A stretch of DNA of 64,000 nucleotides from DATJLY01 sp035532935 (lineage in GTDB: Bacteria > Pseudomonadota > Alphaproteobacteria > ATCC43930 > CGMCC-115725). Positions 33,932 to 42,424 of this stretch are shown here, piece after piece (positions within the stretch are counted from its first letter, which is position 1; every line of letters starts with the position of its first letter). The notes beneath the pieces were generated by a model. It did no database searches. It was given only the letters and a program-made list of their open reading frames with translations, and had not been told where the DNA came from. A program made the translations under genes and the position numbers. The DNA lies in assembly GCA_035532935.1 (NCBI GenBank), contig DATKQE010000003.1, forward strand, positions 87,221 through 151,220, read 5' to 3'.

Positions 33932-35428
33932 CTAGAAGGCGATTTGCGTGCGAACCGCGACGGCATCGAAGCTCGCGCCGGCCTCTCCGGCGGCGGCGGG
34001 CTTGTCGACCACCCCGTGCAGATAGTTCAGCGTGAAGCGCACGTTGTTGTTCGGGTACCAGTTCACGCCGAGCGTTACGACTTGTTGGCGGCCGCCGGCG
34101 ACGCCGTTGGATTTCGGCGCGCCGCCGGCAATGGCACTGCCGGTGTTGTCGTCGAGATTGATATAGCTGTAGCGCGCGGCGAGTTCCCACGCGCCTATCC
34201 CCATCGAGGACAGCGAGAACGGGTGCGCCGGGTTGATGCTGCCATAGGCCCCGGACGCGGGAATGTAGTGGTGCTCCTCTCCGGTCAGGGTCCAGGCGCC
34301 TTCGACATAGGCGCCCCAGAAGGTGTTGGCGGGAAGCCCTTCGCGGCTGACGTTGTAATTGAATCCTTCGCTCTGGATGAACAGGTTCTGATAGTTTCCG
34401 GCCAGCTCGACGCCATAAACGGCGGCATTGTCGACGGGATTGGTCGCGGTCCCCAGAGCGCCCGTCGAAAGGAGCGAACTCGTATCGATGCGAAGCTCGG
34501 GGCGATCGCTCAGCGATATCGAACGAACCTCCGCGGGCGTGTCTGTCGTCGGCGCTTTCAGAAGGCCTTCAGCGTTGATCCCCAGATGCAGCGAGTAATC
34601 GGGTGCCTGGATGACCTGGTAGGTGAGCCGACCGGTTGCGCCGTATTGCTGGGGGAAGGCGTGTGTCGTACCAGAGACCGGGCCGGTCAGATAAATCCCG
34701 GCCCAATATCGGTTGTCGTTCGAGCGCACGCCGAAGGCAGACCGGTTGTCACCCGCGGCGATACCGGCTGCGACCGCCTGCGAGGACGATTTCTCCATGA
34801 ACAGGATATCGTTGGAGCTCGTCGCTTCGTCGAGCGTGAACGGTACATCCTGGTAGCCGAGATCGAAGGCGAGCGGGTAGGGTCCCTTGTAGAGCCCATT
34901 ATAGGTGAGATAGGCCTTTTCGATCCCGGGACCGTTCGTTCCGCCGGGTCCGGAGTCGTTCGTGCCGCCGAAATCGTAGACGAAGGTATAGGCCCAATCC
35001 CCGTCGAGCTTGCCCAGGAAGCCGAAGCGGGCGCGACGAGCGTTGATGCCGCTATTGAGGTCGTGCGGGCTCGTCACCTTCGAGTCGGGATGGTAGTTGA
35101 CGTAATCGCCGGCATCGAAATGCAGCTGCATGGTGAGCCCGATCGAATAGCGCCCATCGGGGCTTTCGATCGAAAAGCGGTTCCCTGGCGACTGCGTGAT
35201 GTGCGGCGCCGGGGCGGCGGCGGACGCCGCTTCGGCCGGCGGCGCCTGCTGCGCCTGGGTGTTGACCCGGGTTTGAAGTGATTGGAGCTGCTGCTGCAAC
35301 TGCTGAATCTGCTGGTGTAGCTGCTGCATCTGGGTCGAGACCGGCGCGTCCGTTTGTGCCGAAGCTTCGCCGGCGGCGAAAAGCGCACAAATTGCGACAC
35401 CGCAGAACAGGCGGTTTCTCGCTGTCAT
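33932..35428 (-). CDS. OprP/OprO-like outer-membrane porin
   Basis: The 498-residue protein has a signal peptide (LFCGVAICALFAAGEASA, cut before QTDAP) and then a glutamine-rich coiled coil (MQQLHQQIQQLQQQLQSLQ, residues 34-60). The rest is a beta-barrel typical of the phosphate-selective porin O/P family: INARRARFGFLGKLDGDWAY, and an end in AVAVRTQIAF with the C-terminal aromatic residue needed for outer-membrane assembly. The ligand may be phosphate, sulfate or another anion. It is divergent from a SulP anion transporter across a 386-bp regulatory region, so the two may cooperate in one uptake route. Confidence 0.87.
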   Translation of the reverse strand: MTARNRLFCGVAICALFAAGEASAQTDAPVSTQMQQLHQQIQQLQQQLQSLQTRVNTQAQQAPPAEAASAAAPAPHITQSPGNRFSIESPDGRYSIGLTMQLHFDAGDYVNYHPDSKVTSPHDLNSGINARRARFGFLGKLDGDWAYTFVYDFGGTNDSGPGGTNGPGIEKAYLTYNGLYKGPYPLAFDLGYQDVPFTLDEATSSNDILFMEKSSSQAVAAGIAAGDNRSAFGVRSNDNRYWAGIYLTGPVSGTTHAFPQQYGATGRLTYQVIQAPDYSLHLGINAEGLLKAPTTDTPAEVRSISLSDRPELRIDTSSLLSTGALGTATNPVDNAAVYGVELAGNYQNLFIQSEGFNYNVSREGLPANTFWGAYVEGAWTLTGEEHHYIPASGAYGSINPAHPFSLSSMGIGAWELAARYSYINLDDNTGSAIAGGAPKSNGVAGGRQQVVTLGVNWYPNNNVRFTLNYLHGVVDKPAAAGEAGASFDAVAVRTQIAF

Positions 35429-35814
35429 CTTATGCCCCTCGGTTATTTCCGAGGCGGTAACCTATTGGCGTCTTGTGACATTGCTGTTGCGGGCGTCTGA
35501 CGAAATGATGACGCGACATTTCGGCGCATCTCGCTTCGGATGGTGACAAGCCGTTCGCACTCGATGACATTGTGATTGCAGATTTCTGACGAGATCGTCA
35601 CACGATCTGCGCGATTTCTTCGTTGCAACGAAGGGACGCAGGCACATACATTGCGCCGAGCCCGTTCGACGACGCTGACCATTGCTACCGCAACGAAAAG
35701 ATCGCCTCCTCGTCTCCGCAACCATGCGTGACGGACGGATCGGGACATGCAAACGATGCCGCCGCTCGTGCCTGTGGCCGCCGGCATCGGCCGCAAGCGT
35801 GAAACGGTGATGCG
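35429..35814. promoter_or_regulatory. divergent control region with direct repeats and a palindrome
   Basis: This 386-bp region lies between the porin and SulP genes. Two imperfect direct repeats of about 40 bp begin at 35476 and 35565: each has TGACATTG, then TTGC, then TCTGACGA 20 bases from its start, with fixed internal spacing. A perfect 16-bp palindrome CTTCGTTGCAACGAAG is at 35618-35633. These look like operator sites for a shared regulator. No Pho box with the standard spacing was found. Confidence 0.5.
35476..35605. repeat. pair of imperfect ~40-bp direct repeats
   Basis: Copy A starts at 35476 and copy B at 35565 (offset 89 bp). The blocks TGACATTG, TTGC and TCTGACGA keep the same spacing in both. 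In copy B the last block forms TGACGAGATCGTCA, with 6-bp inverted arms, as expected for a dimeric regulator. Confidence 0.5.
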
Positions 35815-38040
35815 TTGACCCCGTCGACCGATGCCCCCGTTTCGGCGCGCGTGATCATTCATCGTCTGTTGCCGGGCATCGCGGCCGGGCTCGTCGCCGG
35901 AATCCGCACGGTCATCGGCAGCGCGGCGCTCGCCGCGTTGATCTTTTCCAACGACCTGGCGCTCGGCGTGCCGCAGGGCGTCGCCATCATGCTCATTACC
36001 GGCGGCGTCTTGGGAGGGATCGTCGCGCTGCTGAGCTCCTATCCCGGCACGGTTGGCCAGCCCCAGGACGGGCCCGCGGTCGTCCTCGCTCTGATGGGCG
36101 CGGCAATGGCCGCCGCTTTGCCGCGCGACCTGCCCGCCGAAGCCAAGATCGGCGCGGTGCTCGCCGCGATCTCGCTCGCGTCATTGCTGACGGGCGCCTG
36201 CTTCCTTGCGATCGGGGCGCTGCGTCTCGGCTCGCTGGTCCGCTTCCTGCCTTATCCGGTTGTCGGCGGGTTCCTTGCCGGGTCCGGCTGGCTCCTGGCG
36301 ACAGGTTCCATTTCGGTGATGACGGGAATTCCGCTGCGGCCGGATACGATCGCCCTGCTGTTGACGCCGCACATCATGATGCGTTGGGTGCCGGCACTGG
36401 TCTTCGCGCTGGCGGTCCTCGGGACGCTGCAACGGTCAAACCATTTCCTCGTCGTTCCCGGCGCGATGTTGGCTTTCGGCGCGCTGTTCTACGCCGCGTT
36501 GGCCGCATGGGGCGTGCCGGTCGCCCAAGCGCAAGCCGATGGCTGGCTGCTCGGTCCGTTTCCCAAGGGGACCGGGCCGGCGCTCTTCACGCTCGGCCAC
36601 TTTCGCCATTTCGGACAGGCGATATTCATCGAGCAATGGCCGAAGTTCGGCACCATCGTCATCGTCGCGGCGGTGCAGCTCCTTTTGAATTCGAGCGGCC
36701 TGGAGTTCGCGACCCAGCAGGACGTCGACATCAATCGCGAACTTCGCGCTGCCGGCTTGGGCAATCTTGCCGCCGGGGCACTGGGCGGCCCGCCGGGCTT
36801 CCAGGCGATGAGCGCTTCGGCGCTCGGCCATCTGATGGGCGTCAACACCCGAATGATCGGACTGGTATCGGCTGGCCTGTGCCTCGCGGCGTTCTATGCC
36901 GGGACAACCGCCTTGTCCTATGTGCCGAGGATGCTCGTCGGCGGCCTGCTCATGTTCATGGGCGTCTCGTTCCTGTCGGAATGGCTCTACCGCGGCTGGT
37001 TCCGCTTGCCGCGGGCGGATTATGCCGTCGTGCTGCTGATCCTCGGCGTGACCGGCCTCTTCGGCTACATGGAAGGCGTGGCGACCGGCATCGCGGCGGC
37101 GATCGGGATTTTTATCGTCGCCTGCAGCAAGATCAAGATCATCAAGCAGGAGATGACCGGCGCCGAGTATCGCAGCAGCGTCGATCGCGATCGCCGGGCG
37201 CGCGAGATCCTGGACCAGCGCGGCCGGGCCATCCTCGTGCTCAAGCTCGAGGGTTTCATCTTCTTCGGCACCATTCACGCCTTGGTAAGCCGCATCGAGG
37301 CGCGGATCAAGGGCGGGGAGGGTTCGCCGCTCACGCATCTCGTGCTCGATTTCAAGAATGTGGTGGGGATGGATTCCTCCGCCGTCAAAGGACTGAACCG
37401 GCTCTACGACACCTGCCGCGCACGGCAATGCGCCTTCGTCCTTTCGGGCCTGTCGCCGGACTTGAAACGGCAGTTCGAGAATGCCGGGTTCGACTCGGTC
37501 AGCGCCGGCGGCGCCCGGCTTTTCGAGGACCTCGACCAGGCCGTGGAAGACTGCGAGGACGAGCTCCTCGCCTCCGCCACCCTGGAGTCGCCGATCGCTC
37601 CCGTCCGCTGGCGCGATCAGCTCTCCGCCGCGCTTCCCGCGCAGGAAAAGATCGACCGGTTCATGCAATATATGGACGTGCGCGACCACGCGACGGGCAG
37701 CTACCTCATTCGTCAGGGGGAGCAGGCGAGCGACATGTTCTTCATCGAAAGCGGCCGGATCACCGTCCGCCTCCAATTGGCGGACGCAAGGTCGGTTCGC
37801 CTGCGCACCATGGGCGCCGGCACGACGGTGGGTGAGATCGGCTGCTATCTGGGCCAGATGCGAAGCGCTGCCGTTATCGCCGATCAGCCGACGCGGGCCT
37901 ACCGCCTGACCGCCGAGGCGTTGCGTCGCATGGAGGAGCGCGACCCCGATCTTGCCGCCGCCCTGCATCGATACATGGTCGGCCTGTTGGCGGACCGCCT
38001 GTCCTCGACCGCGGCGCTGCTCCAGAAGGTTTTGGGCTGA
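35815..38040 (+). CDS. SulP (SLC26) anion transporter with STAS and cyclic-nucleotide-binding domains
   Basis: The 741-residue protein starts at TTG (MTPSTDAPVSARVI); a GTG 12 codons on is possible. Residues about 20-415 are the membrane part with ten or more hydrophobic segments and the SulP-type QQDVDINRELRAAGLGNLAAG loop. Residues about 440-565 are a STAS domain (AILVLKLEGFIFFGT, HLVLDFKNVVGMDSSA). Residues about 620-735 are a cNMP-type domain (SYLIRQGEQASDMFFIESG, VGEIGCYLGQMRSAAV). Substrates of the family are sulfate, bicarbonate or other anions. The added C-terminal domain suggests control by a cyclic nucleotide. Confidence 0.88.
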   Translation: MTPSTDAPVSARVIIHRLLPGIAAGLVAGIRTVIGSAALAALIFSNDLALGVPQGVAIMLITGGVLGGIVALLSSYPGTVGQPQDGPAVVLALMGAAMAAALPRDLPAEAKIGAVLAAISLASLLTGACFLAIGALRLGSLVRFLPYPVVGGFLAGSGWLLATGSISVMTGIPLRPDTIALLLTPHIMMRWVPALVFALAVLGTLQRSNHFLVVPGAMLAFGALFYAALAAWGVPVAQAQADGWLLGPFPKGTGPALFTLGHFRHFGQAIFIEQWPKFGTIVIVAAVQLLLNSSGLEFATQQDVDINRELRAAGLGNLAAGALGGPPGFQAMSASALGHLMGVNTRMIGLVSAGLCLAAFYAGTTALSYVPRMLVGGLLMFMGVSFLSEWLYRGWFRLPRADYAVVLLILGVTGLFGYMEGVATGIAAAIGIFIVACSKIKIIKQEMTGAEYRSSVDRDRRAREILDQRGRAILVLKLEGFIFFGTIHALVSRIEARIKGGEGSPLTHLVLDFKNVVGMDSSAVKGLNRLYDTCRARQCAFVLSGLSPDLKRQFENAGFDSVSAGGARLFEDLDQAVEDCEDELLASATLESPIAPVRWRDQLSAALPAQEKIDRFMQYMDVRDHATGSYLIRQGEQASDMFFIESGRITVRLQLADARSVRLRTMGAGTTVGEIGCYLGQMRSAAVIADQPTRAYRLTAEALRRMEERDPDLAAALHRYMVGLLADRLSSTAALLQKVLG

Positions 38041-38176
38041 AGCGTCGTCGGCGCAGCCATCATTCTCGTCCGGCGCCGATAGGGACGAGGCGCAACCCGC
38101 GCTGGCAGGAGGCTTGCGGTGCGGGCGCGGCTCCGCCACATTCGGTTGGTGCATCCCCCGATGGAGATGAAGCGCC

Positions 38177-39037
38177 GTGGTTCGTTTCGTTGCCGGCCTG
38201 CTTGCGGCCGCCGTGGCGGTTGCGGCGGCGCATGCCGCGCCGATCCGGGTCGTGGCGGCGGAGAATTTCTATGGCGATGTGGCGCGCCAGATCGGCGGCG
38301 ACGCCGTTGCCGTCACCAGCATCCTCAGCAATCCCGACCAGGACCCGCACCAATTCGAGGCGAGCGCCGCGACGGCCCGTGCCATTTCCGACGCCGCGGT
38401 GGTCGTCATCAATGGCGCCGGCTATGACCCTTGGGCGCGCAAGCTGCTCGCCGCCTCGCCGTCGCTGGGGCGCGACGTCATCGTCGCAGCGGATCTCGTC
38501 CACAAGAAGCCGGGTGACAATCCGCATCTCTGGTACGACCCCGCGACGATGCCGGCTGTTGCTGCGTCGCTGGCGGCGGTGCTGTCGCGTCGTGACCCGG
38601 ATCGGGCCGGGTTCTATGCCGGCCGCGCCGCGTCATTCGCGGCGGCGCTAAAGCCGCTTGATCAGCGGATCGCGGCGCTGCGCCACAAATATGCGGGCGT
38701 GCCCGTGACCGCGACCGAGCCGGTGTTCGGCTACATGGCGAAGGCGCTCGGCCTCGTGATGCGCAATCACCGCTTTCAGCTCGCGGTAATGAACGGTACC
38801 GAGCCGGGCGCTCGCGAGATCGCCGCTTTCACCGACGATCTGCGGGCGCACCGGGTCAAGGTTCTGTTCTATAACAGCCAGACCAGCGAGGCGCTGACCG
38901 AGCGCATGCGCGCCGTCGCCACGAAGGCCGGCATTCCCGTGATCGGCGTGACCGAGACCGAACCCGAAGGAAAGACCTATCAGGAATGGATGCTGTCGCA
39001 ACTCGACGCGCTCGATCGCGCGCTGGCAACGCCATAG
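38177..39037 (+). CDS. zinc/manganese ABC transporter substrate-binding protein (ZnuA/TroA-like)
   Basis: The 286-residue periplasmic protein starts at GTG and has a signal peptide (LLAAAVAVAAAHAAP). Metal-ligand regions of the A-1 cluster are DQDPHQFEAS and DNPHLWYDPA; a third ligand is probably in RNHRFQLAV and the last acid in the PVIGVTETEPEGK region. There is no long histidine-rich loop as in E. coli ZnuA. The ATPase and permease genes follow, so the set is complete. Zinc is the most likely metal, but manganese is possible. No Zur box was recognised. Confidence 0.87.
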   Translation: MVRFVAGLLAAAVAVAAAHAAPIRVVAAENFYGDVARQIGGDAVAVTSILSNPDQDPHQFEASAATARAISDAAVVVINGAGYDPWARKLLAASPSLGRDVIVAADLVHKKPGDNPHLWYDPATMPAVAASLAAVLSRRDPDRAGFYAGRAASFAAALKPLDQRIAALRHKYAGVPVTATEPVFGYMAKALGLVMRNHRFQLAVMNGTEPGAREIAAFTDDLRAHRVKVLFYNSQTSEALTERMRAVATKAGIPVIGVTETEPEGKTYQEWMLSQLDALDRALATP

Positions 39038-39834
39038 ACACGGCGGCGATCGAACTCGACCGGGTGACGCTCACCCGGTCGGGCCGTGTCGTGCTTGCCG
39101 ATGTCAGCGCCGCCATCGCGCCGGGCGAATTCGTCGGCGTGTTCGGGCCCAACGGCGCCGGCAAGTCGACGCTCCTGCATGCGATCCTCGGGCTGCTCCG
39201 GCCGGTTGCCGGCAGCCTGAAAGTGTTCGGAGCGGCGCCGGAGCGCGGCAATCGCGCCGCCGGCTATCTGCCGCAGCATCGCAGTCCGGTTGCCGATTTG
39301 CGCCTGCGCGGCCGCGATTTCGTGGCGGCGGCCTGCCGCGGCGAGCGCTGGGGGCTGCCGCTCATCGGCGCCGCGGGCGCGCGCGATGTCGATGACGCGA
39401 TCGCCGCGGTCGAAGGCGAGGCGCTCGCCCTGCGCCCGCTATGCGAGCTTTCGGGCGGCGAGCAGCAGCGGCTGCTGCTCGCCCAGGCGCTGCTCGGCAA
39501 GCCGAAGCTGCTGCTGCTGGACGAGCCGCTTATCAGCCTCGATCCGCATTTCCAGCACGCCGTGGTCGCACTGGTGAAGCGGCTGCAGCGCGACGAGGGC
39601 ATGACCGTGCTGTTCACCGCGCACGAGATCAATCCGCTGCTCGGCGCCATGGACCGCGTGCTCTTTCTCGGCCAGGGCCGCGCCGCGCTGGGCACGATCG
39701 ACGAGGTGGTGCGAAGCGACGTGCTGACCCGCCTCTACGGCACTCCGATCGAGGTCTTCCGCGTCAAGGACCGCATCCTCGTCGTCTCCGAATACGGCTT
39801 GGGCGACGGCGAAGCGCACCGCCACGATGCTTGA
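38986..39834 (+). CDS. zinc/manganese ABC transporter ATP-binding protein (ZnuC-like)
   Basis: This 282-residue ATPase begins inside the 3' end of the binding-protein gene (52-bp overlap), because no later ATG precedes Walker A. The start could also be a GTG near IELDRV. Walker A is FGPNGAGKSTL, the Q-loop region is YLPQHRSPV, the signature is LSGGEQQRLLLAQAL, Walker B is LLLLDEPLISLD, and the switch His is in FTAHEINPL. The last eight bases overlap the permease start. Confidence 0.88.
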   Translation: MDAVATRRARSRAGNAIDTAAIELDRVTLTRSGRVVLADVSAAIAPGEFVGVFGPNGAGKSTLLHAILGLLRPVAGSLKVFGAAPERGNRAAGYLPQHRSPVADLRLRGRDFVAAACRGERWGLPLIGAAGARDVDDAIAAVEGEALALRPLCELSGGEQQRLLLAQALLGKPKLLLLDEPLISLDPHFQHAVVALVKRLQRDEGMTVLFTAHEINPLLGAMDRVLFLGQGRAALGTIDEVVRSDVLTRLYGTPIEVFRVKDRILVVSEYGLGDGEAHRHDA

Positions 39835-40672
39835 CTACGATTTCATGCGCGCGGCCTTCCTCGCCGGCGGCATCGTCGCCGTGGTCGCGGGTGCGGTCGG
39901 GATCTTCCTGGTGCTGCGCAATCTCACCTTCGCCGGCCATGCGCTGTCGCATGTCGGCTTCGCCGGGGCGACCGGCGCGGTTCTCGTCGGCGTGGACGCG
40001 CTGTGGGGCCTGCTTGCCTTCACCTTGGTGGCGGCGGTGGCGATGGGACTGCTCGGCGAAAGGCTGCGCGGCCGCGACGTCGCGGTCGGGATCGTGCTGG
40101 CTTTTGCATTGGGCCTGGGCGTGCTGTTCCTCTACTTCTATACGAGCCATGCGACGCAGGCGACCGCGATCCTGTTCGGCAACGTCTTCGGCGTGAGCTT
40201 CGACACGCTGTGGGGACTCGCTGCCCTGGCCTGCGGCAGCCTGATCGCTCTGGCCGTGATTTCGCGGCCGCTGCTATTCGCGACGCTGGCGCCGGACCTC
40301 GCCGAGGCCAAGGGCGTGTCGCTGCGCCTCGTCTCGATGCTGTTTCTCGCAATCGTCGCGGTCGCGGTGGCCGAGGCGGCGCAGGTCGTGGGCGTGCTGT
40401 TGGTGTTTGCGCTGATGGTCGGGCCGGCGGCGGCATCGCTGCGCCTGACCTCGCGCCTCGGTGTCGGCGTCGCGCTCTCGATCGGGCTCGCGCTGTTCGA
40501 CACCTGGGCCGGGATCGCGCTTGCCTATCTTACCGACTGGCCCCCGAGCTTCTGGATCGTGCTGCTGAGCTGCCTCGGCTACGCCCTCGCGCTGCTGGCG
40601 CGTAGCGGCGGCGCCAGACTGCCGCCGCCAGCGCATGGCCACGACTCCACGCTGGCGACGATCCGGGCGTGA
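39827..40672 (+). CDS. zinc/manganese ABC transporter permease (ZnuB-like)
   Basis: The 281-residue inner-membrane protein has eight or so hydrophobic segments. FLVLRNLTFAGHALSHVGFAG near residue 30 and AEAAQVVGVLLVFALMVGPAAASL near 190 are typical of the TroCD/ZnuB/MntB permeases. It ends a three-gene operon that overlaps at both joints, so the subunits are made together. The stop codon lies 20 bases from the end of the convergent nitrile hydratase operon. Confidence 0.88.
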   Translation: MLDYDFMRAAFLAGGIVAVVAGAVGIFLVLRNLTFAGHALSHVGFAGATGAVLVGVDALWGLLAFTLVAAVAMGLLGERLRGRDVAVGIVLAFALGLGVLFLYFYTSHATQATAILFGNVFGVSFDTLWGLAALACGSLIALAVISRPLLFATLAPDLAEAKGVSLRLVSMLFLAIVAVAVAEAAQVVGVLLVFALMVGPAAASLRLTSRLGVGVALSIGLALFDTWAGIALAYLTDWPPSFWIVLLSCLGYALALLARSGGARLPPPAHGHDSTLATIRA

Positions 40673-40692
40673 GGCGGCGAACCCGCCGGCGG

Positions 40693-41079
40693 CTACGGCG
40701 CGAAATCCTCGGGACGGAGCATGATCGGCGTGCCGTGCGGCGTGCGGTCGGCGGCGTGGTCCCAGGCATCGCGATAGCGCGCCATCGCGCGGCCGTCGGC
40801 GATGCCCTTGGCGGCGACGATCCGCTCGAGCGCCGCCTGCCAGTGCCGGTAATAGGTCTCGCCGGTATCGGGGTCGCCTTCTTGCTGCGCCCGCCTGATC
40901 TCGGCGGCGAGCGTTGCCGCCCATTCGCTCCAGGCGAACAGGCCGCGCTCGTAAAGGGCGAGCGCCATGGCAAAGGACTGTGCCTCCCAGGGCTCGCGGA
41001 ACACCGGCCCCTCGGGTCCGAGGGGAATGCCCGGAAGGGTGGCGGCGGCGCGGCGCGCCTCGCTGTCGCCGCCGCTCAT
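40693..41079 (-). CDS. nitrile hydratase accessory (activator) protein
   Basis: This 128-residue protein resembles the N-terminal half of nitrile hydratase beta subunits and belongs to the P14K-like activator group that delivers cobalt to the alpha subunit and helps oxidise its cysteines. Marks are VFREPWEAQSFAMALALYERG, FAWSEWAATLAAEI and GETYYRHWQAALERIVAAKG. Its ATG overlaps the beta stop codon (ATGA). Last gene of the long minus-strand operon. Confidence 0.87.
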   Translation of the reverse strand: MSGGDSEARRAAATLPGIPLGPEGPVFREPWEAQSFAMALALYERGLFAWSEWAATLAAEIRRAQQEGDPDTGETYYRHWQAALERIVAAKGIADGRAMARYRDAWDHAADRTPHGTPIMLRPEDFAP

Positions 41080-41732
41080 GCCGGGACGAGATAGGGCTCG
41101 AACGCCTCGATCGAGATCTTGATCGCGGGGTCGCTGTCCTCGCCCCATAATTCGCGGCCGGTGAAGACGACCGTGTAGAGCCATTGCGGCTGTTCCCCGG
41201 CGCCGATGGCGACGGTATCCGGGAAGACGTGACAGCCGCGAACGGCCTCGACGGTACCGGTCTTGCCGCGGGCATAGCGCGGCAGCCGCGTATGGGTGAC
41301 GGGATTGAGGTTGCGGGTGTGGACGCGGTCGCCCGGCTTGAACTGCGCCGGTGCCGCGGGCGGCCGCGTGTATTCGCCGCGGCGCATCACGCGGTCGACC
41401 TCCGCGGGCGAGAGCGTGCGCTTCACCTTTACGCCCGGACGCAGCGCGCGGCCGGCTTCGATCTCGTCGGCGCCGACGAGGCCGTGCGCGAGCACGCGAT
41501 GCTCGAGCCCGAGGAACCAGCGCTCGTAATACGCGGCCGAGAGATAGGAGAGCGGCGGCAGCGCCTCCTGCGAGGCGCGCGACATGTCGATCGTCCACAG
41601 GCCGATGAAACCGAGCGCGCGCTGCATCGCCATCACACGCCCTTCCCAGGTGGTGTGGAACGGCGGTTCGTTCGCCTCGGCGACCACGGGGCCGAAGCCA
41701 TGCATGCCGCCCATGTCGTGGATCGAGTTCAT
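41076..41732 (-). CDS. nitrile hydratase, beta subunit
   Basis: The 218-residue subunit pairs with alpha to form the hydratase that turns nitriles into amides. The start MNSIHDMGGMHGFGPVV is the family signature. A helical N-terminal half (WTIDMSRASQEALPPLSYLSAAYYERW) leads into an SH3-like barrel with FKPGDRVHTRNLNPVTHTRLPRYARGKTG-type residues. Overlaps of ATGA on both sides show tight coupling with alpha and the activator. Confidence 0.92.
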   Translation of the reverse strand: MNSIHDMGGMHGFGPVVAEANEPPFHTTWEGRVMAMQRALGFIGLWTIDMSRASQEALPPLSYLSAAYYERWFLGLEHRVLAHGLVGADEIEAGRALRPGVKVKRTLSPAEVDRVMRRGEYTRPPAAPAQFKPGDRVHTRNLNPVTHTRLPRYARGKTGTVEAVRGCHVFPDTVAIGAGEQPQWLYTVVFTGRELWGEDSDPAIKISIEAFEPYLVPA

Positions 41733-42364
41733 GGCGCGGCCTCCGCCGCAACCGTGGCGAGCCCGGTGCCGATCATGCTGTCGCGGGTGACCAGCGCGGC
41801 CAGCCGCTCCTCGCTCCAGCCGTCGGTGCCGGCGGGCTGCATCGGCACGACGAGAAAGCGGGTCTCGGCGGTCGAATCCCACACCCGGACCTCGCGGCCG
41901 GGCGGCAGCTTGACGCCGAATTCCGCGAGCACGCTCTTGGGGTCGATCACCACGCGCGAGCGATAGGGCGCGGATTTGTACCAGACCGGCGGCAGCCCGA
42001 GCACCTCCCACGGGTAGCAGGAGCAGAGCGTGCAGACCACCATGTTGTGCACCCGCTCGGTGTTCTCGACCGCGATCAGGTGGCTGCCGACGCGGCTCGC
42101 GAAGCCGAGCGAATTCGCGGCCTCGCTCGCATCGGCCAGGAGACGCTGCTTGAACGCCGCATCGGCCCAGGCCTTGGCGACGATGCGCGCGCCGATGCGG
42201 GGGCCGATCCTGGTCTCGAACGCCTCGACGATGCGGTCGAGCGCGGCCGGATCGACATAGCCCTTCTCGGTCAGGATGGTCTCGAGCGCACGCACGCGAA
42301 GCTGCATCTCGGAAAGCTCCGAGCCATGTGCGTGATCGTGCGGATGACGGTTGTCCTCAGACAT
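41729..42364 (-). CDS. nitrile hydratase, alpha subunit (cobalt type)
   Basis: The 211-residue catalytic subunit binds the metal through VCTLCSC (Cys111, Cys114, Ser115, Cys116). Thr after the first Cys is the mark of the cobalt form; the iron form has Ser there. Two of the cysteines are normally oxidised. RVHNMVVCTLCSCYPWEVLG and KSAPYRSRVVIDP flank the site as usual. The histidine-rich start (HPHDHAHG) is common and may bind metal. Thiocyanate hydrolase gamma is related but is encoded with different partners. Confidence 0.93.
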   Translation of the reverse strand: MSEDNRHPHDHAHGSELSEMQLRVRALETILTEKGYVDPAALDRIVEAFETRIGPRIGARIVAKAWADAAFKQRLLADASEAANSLGFASRVGSHLIAVENTERVHNMVVCTLCSCYPWEVLGLPPVWYKSAPYRSRVVIDPKSVLAEFGVKLPPGREVRVWDSTAETRFLVVPMQPAGTDGWSEERLAALVTRDSMIGTGLATVAAEAAP

Positions 42365-42424
42365 GGCGGAACCTCAACGTTCGGGTCCGGAAGGGCACAG
42401 GCTCGCACGTTCCTGTGCCCGGTT

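Noticed and set aside
35429..35814. Pho box for the OprP-like porin
   Set aside because: Some GTCA-like words occur, but not two 7-mers at the 11-bp period needed for PhoB.
41076..42364. Thiocyanate hydrolase instead of nitrile hydratase
   Set aside because: The alpha-beta-activator gene order and the beta start MNSIHDMGGMHGFGP fit nitrile hydratase; the separate alpha, beta and gamma genes of thiocyanate hydrolase are not seen.
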